Source of the DNA: Treponema sp.
GTDB taxonomy: Bacteria; Spirochaetota; Spirochaetia; Treponematales; Treponemataceae
NCBI GenBank assembly: GCA_016297805.1
Contig: JAEDFX010000130.1
Location: 1-5,300, forward strand
Direction of reading: 5' to 3'
Length of the DNA: 5,300 bases
Both the position numbers and the translations under genes were made by a program. The notes under the pieces are model-generated. The model did not search any database and was not told where the DNA came from. It was given only the letters and a program-made list of their open reading frames with translations. Each line of letters begins with the position of its first letter. The stretch's first letter is position 1. Shown here one piece after another: positions 5,250 through 5,300 of the stretch.

Positions 5250-5300
5250 CAATACCGAATCAACCTCCGCCAAGATTTGTTTGTTACTGAATCCCAAGAG
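5247..5300 (-). CDS. hdrA: C-terminal tail of an upstream gene, probably HdrA-like (partial)
   Basis: Reading the minus strand from 5300, 17 codons give LLGFSNKQILAEVDSVL followed by TAA at 5249-5247; the start lies outside the window. The pattern Gly-Phe-Ser-x-Lys-Gln-Ile-Leu-Ala-Glu-hydrophobic-Asp resembles the short tail that follows the last ferredoxin motif in many HdrA proteins (of the kind GFTDEQILAxIDAL). An HdrA gene next to flxD is expected, since MvhD-type subunits dock on HdrA. With only 17 residues this rests on resemblance plus context. Of the other two minus-strand frames, one stops within 15 bases and the other gives an Arg/Trp-rich peptide unlike the neighbours. Confidence 0.55.
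   Translation of the reverse strand, partial: LLGFSNKQILAEVDSVL

Overview
The window carries one compact block of genes, all on the minus strand and so read from right to left. It encodes soluble iron-sulfur and flavin oxidoreductase subunits. In order of transcription it contains: the last codons of an upstream gene whose tail resembles HdrA; flxD (MvhD-type [Fe-S] subunit); flxC and flxB (4Fe-4S dicluster proteins); flxA (FAD/NAD(P)H-binding, 2Fe-2S); a FrdB/TfrB-type iron-sulfur subunit; and a FrdA/TfrA-type flavoprotein that runs off the left edge. No RNA gene, transposase or CRISPR array was seen.

Organism: an anaerobe is clear from the density of Fe-S proteins and the Hdr/Flx family. 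The moderately AT-rich DNA, strong bias to GGT/GCT/CGT codons, CAG as the only glutamine codon in the visible flavoprotein, clear Shine-Dalgarno sites, and intergenic DNA with TTAATTC-type heptamers and TTAGGGC/GCCCTAA hairpins suggest a host-associated fermenter such as a Treponema-like spirochaete. This assignment is tentative; no marker gene is present.

Layout: 5247-5300 is the tail of the upstream gene. The gap 5164-5246 holds most of a five-unit heptamer array. The block 2739-5163 is tightly packed: flxD and flxC overlap by 16 nt, and flxC and flxB overlap by 1 nt (TAATG). flxA follows after 16 nt. A 168-nt gap (1724-1891) contains three strong inverted repeats, and the last one reaches into the ribosome binding site of the next gene. 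frdB (1034-1723) and frdA (1-1024, partial) follow, 9 nt apart.

How they may work together: FlxABCD with HdrABC is a described NAD(P)H dehydrogenase/heterodisulfide reductase of anaerobes. Here the Flx genes run D-C-B-A, the reverse of the Desulfovibrio order. Within the visible part, the position of an HdrBC output module is taken by fumarate reductase-like subunits without a membrane anchor. The inferred path is NADH -> FlxA (FAD, 2Fe-2S) -> FlxB/FlxC clusters -> FlxD -> HdrA-like flavin, with one branch to FrdB/FrdA and fumarate and possibly one to ferredoxin. That would be a cytosolic, possibly electron-bifurcating, NADH:fumarate reductase. Family membership is well supported by motifs; the combined function is inference from gene context.
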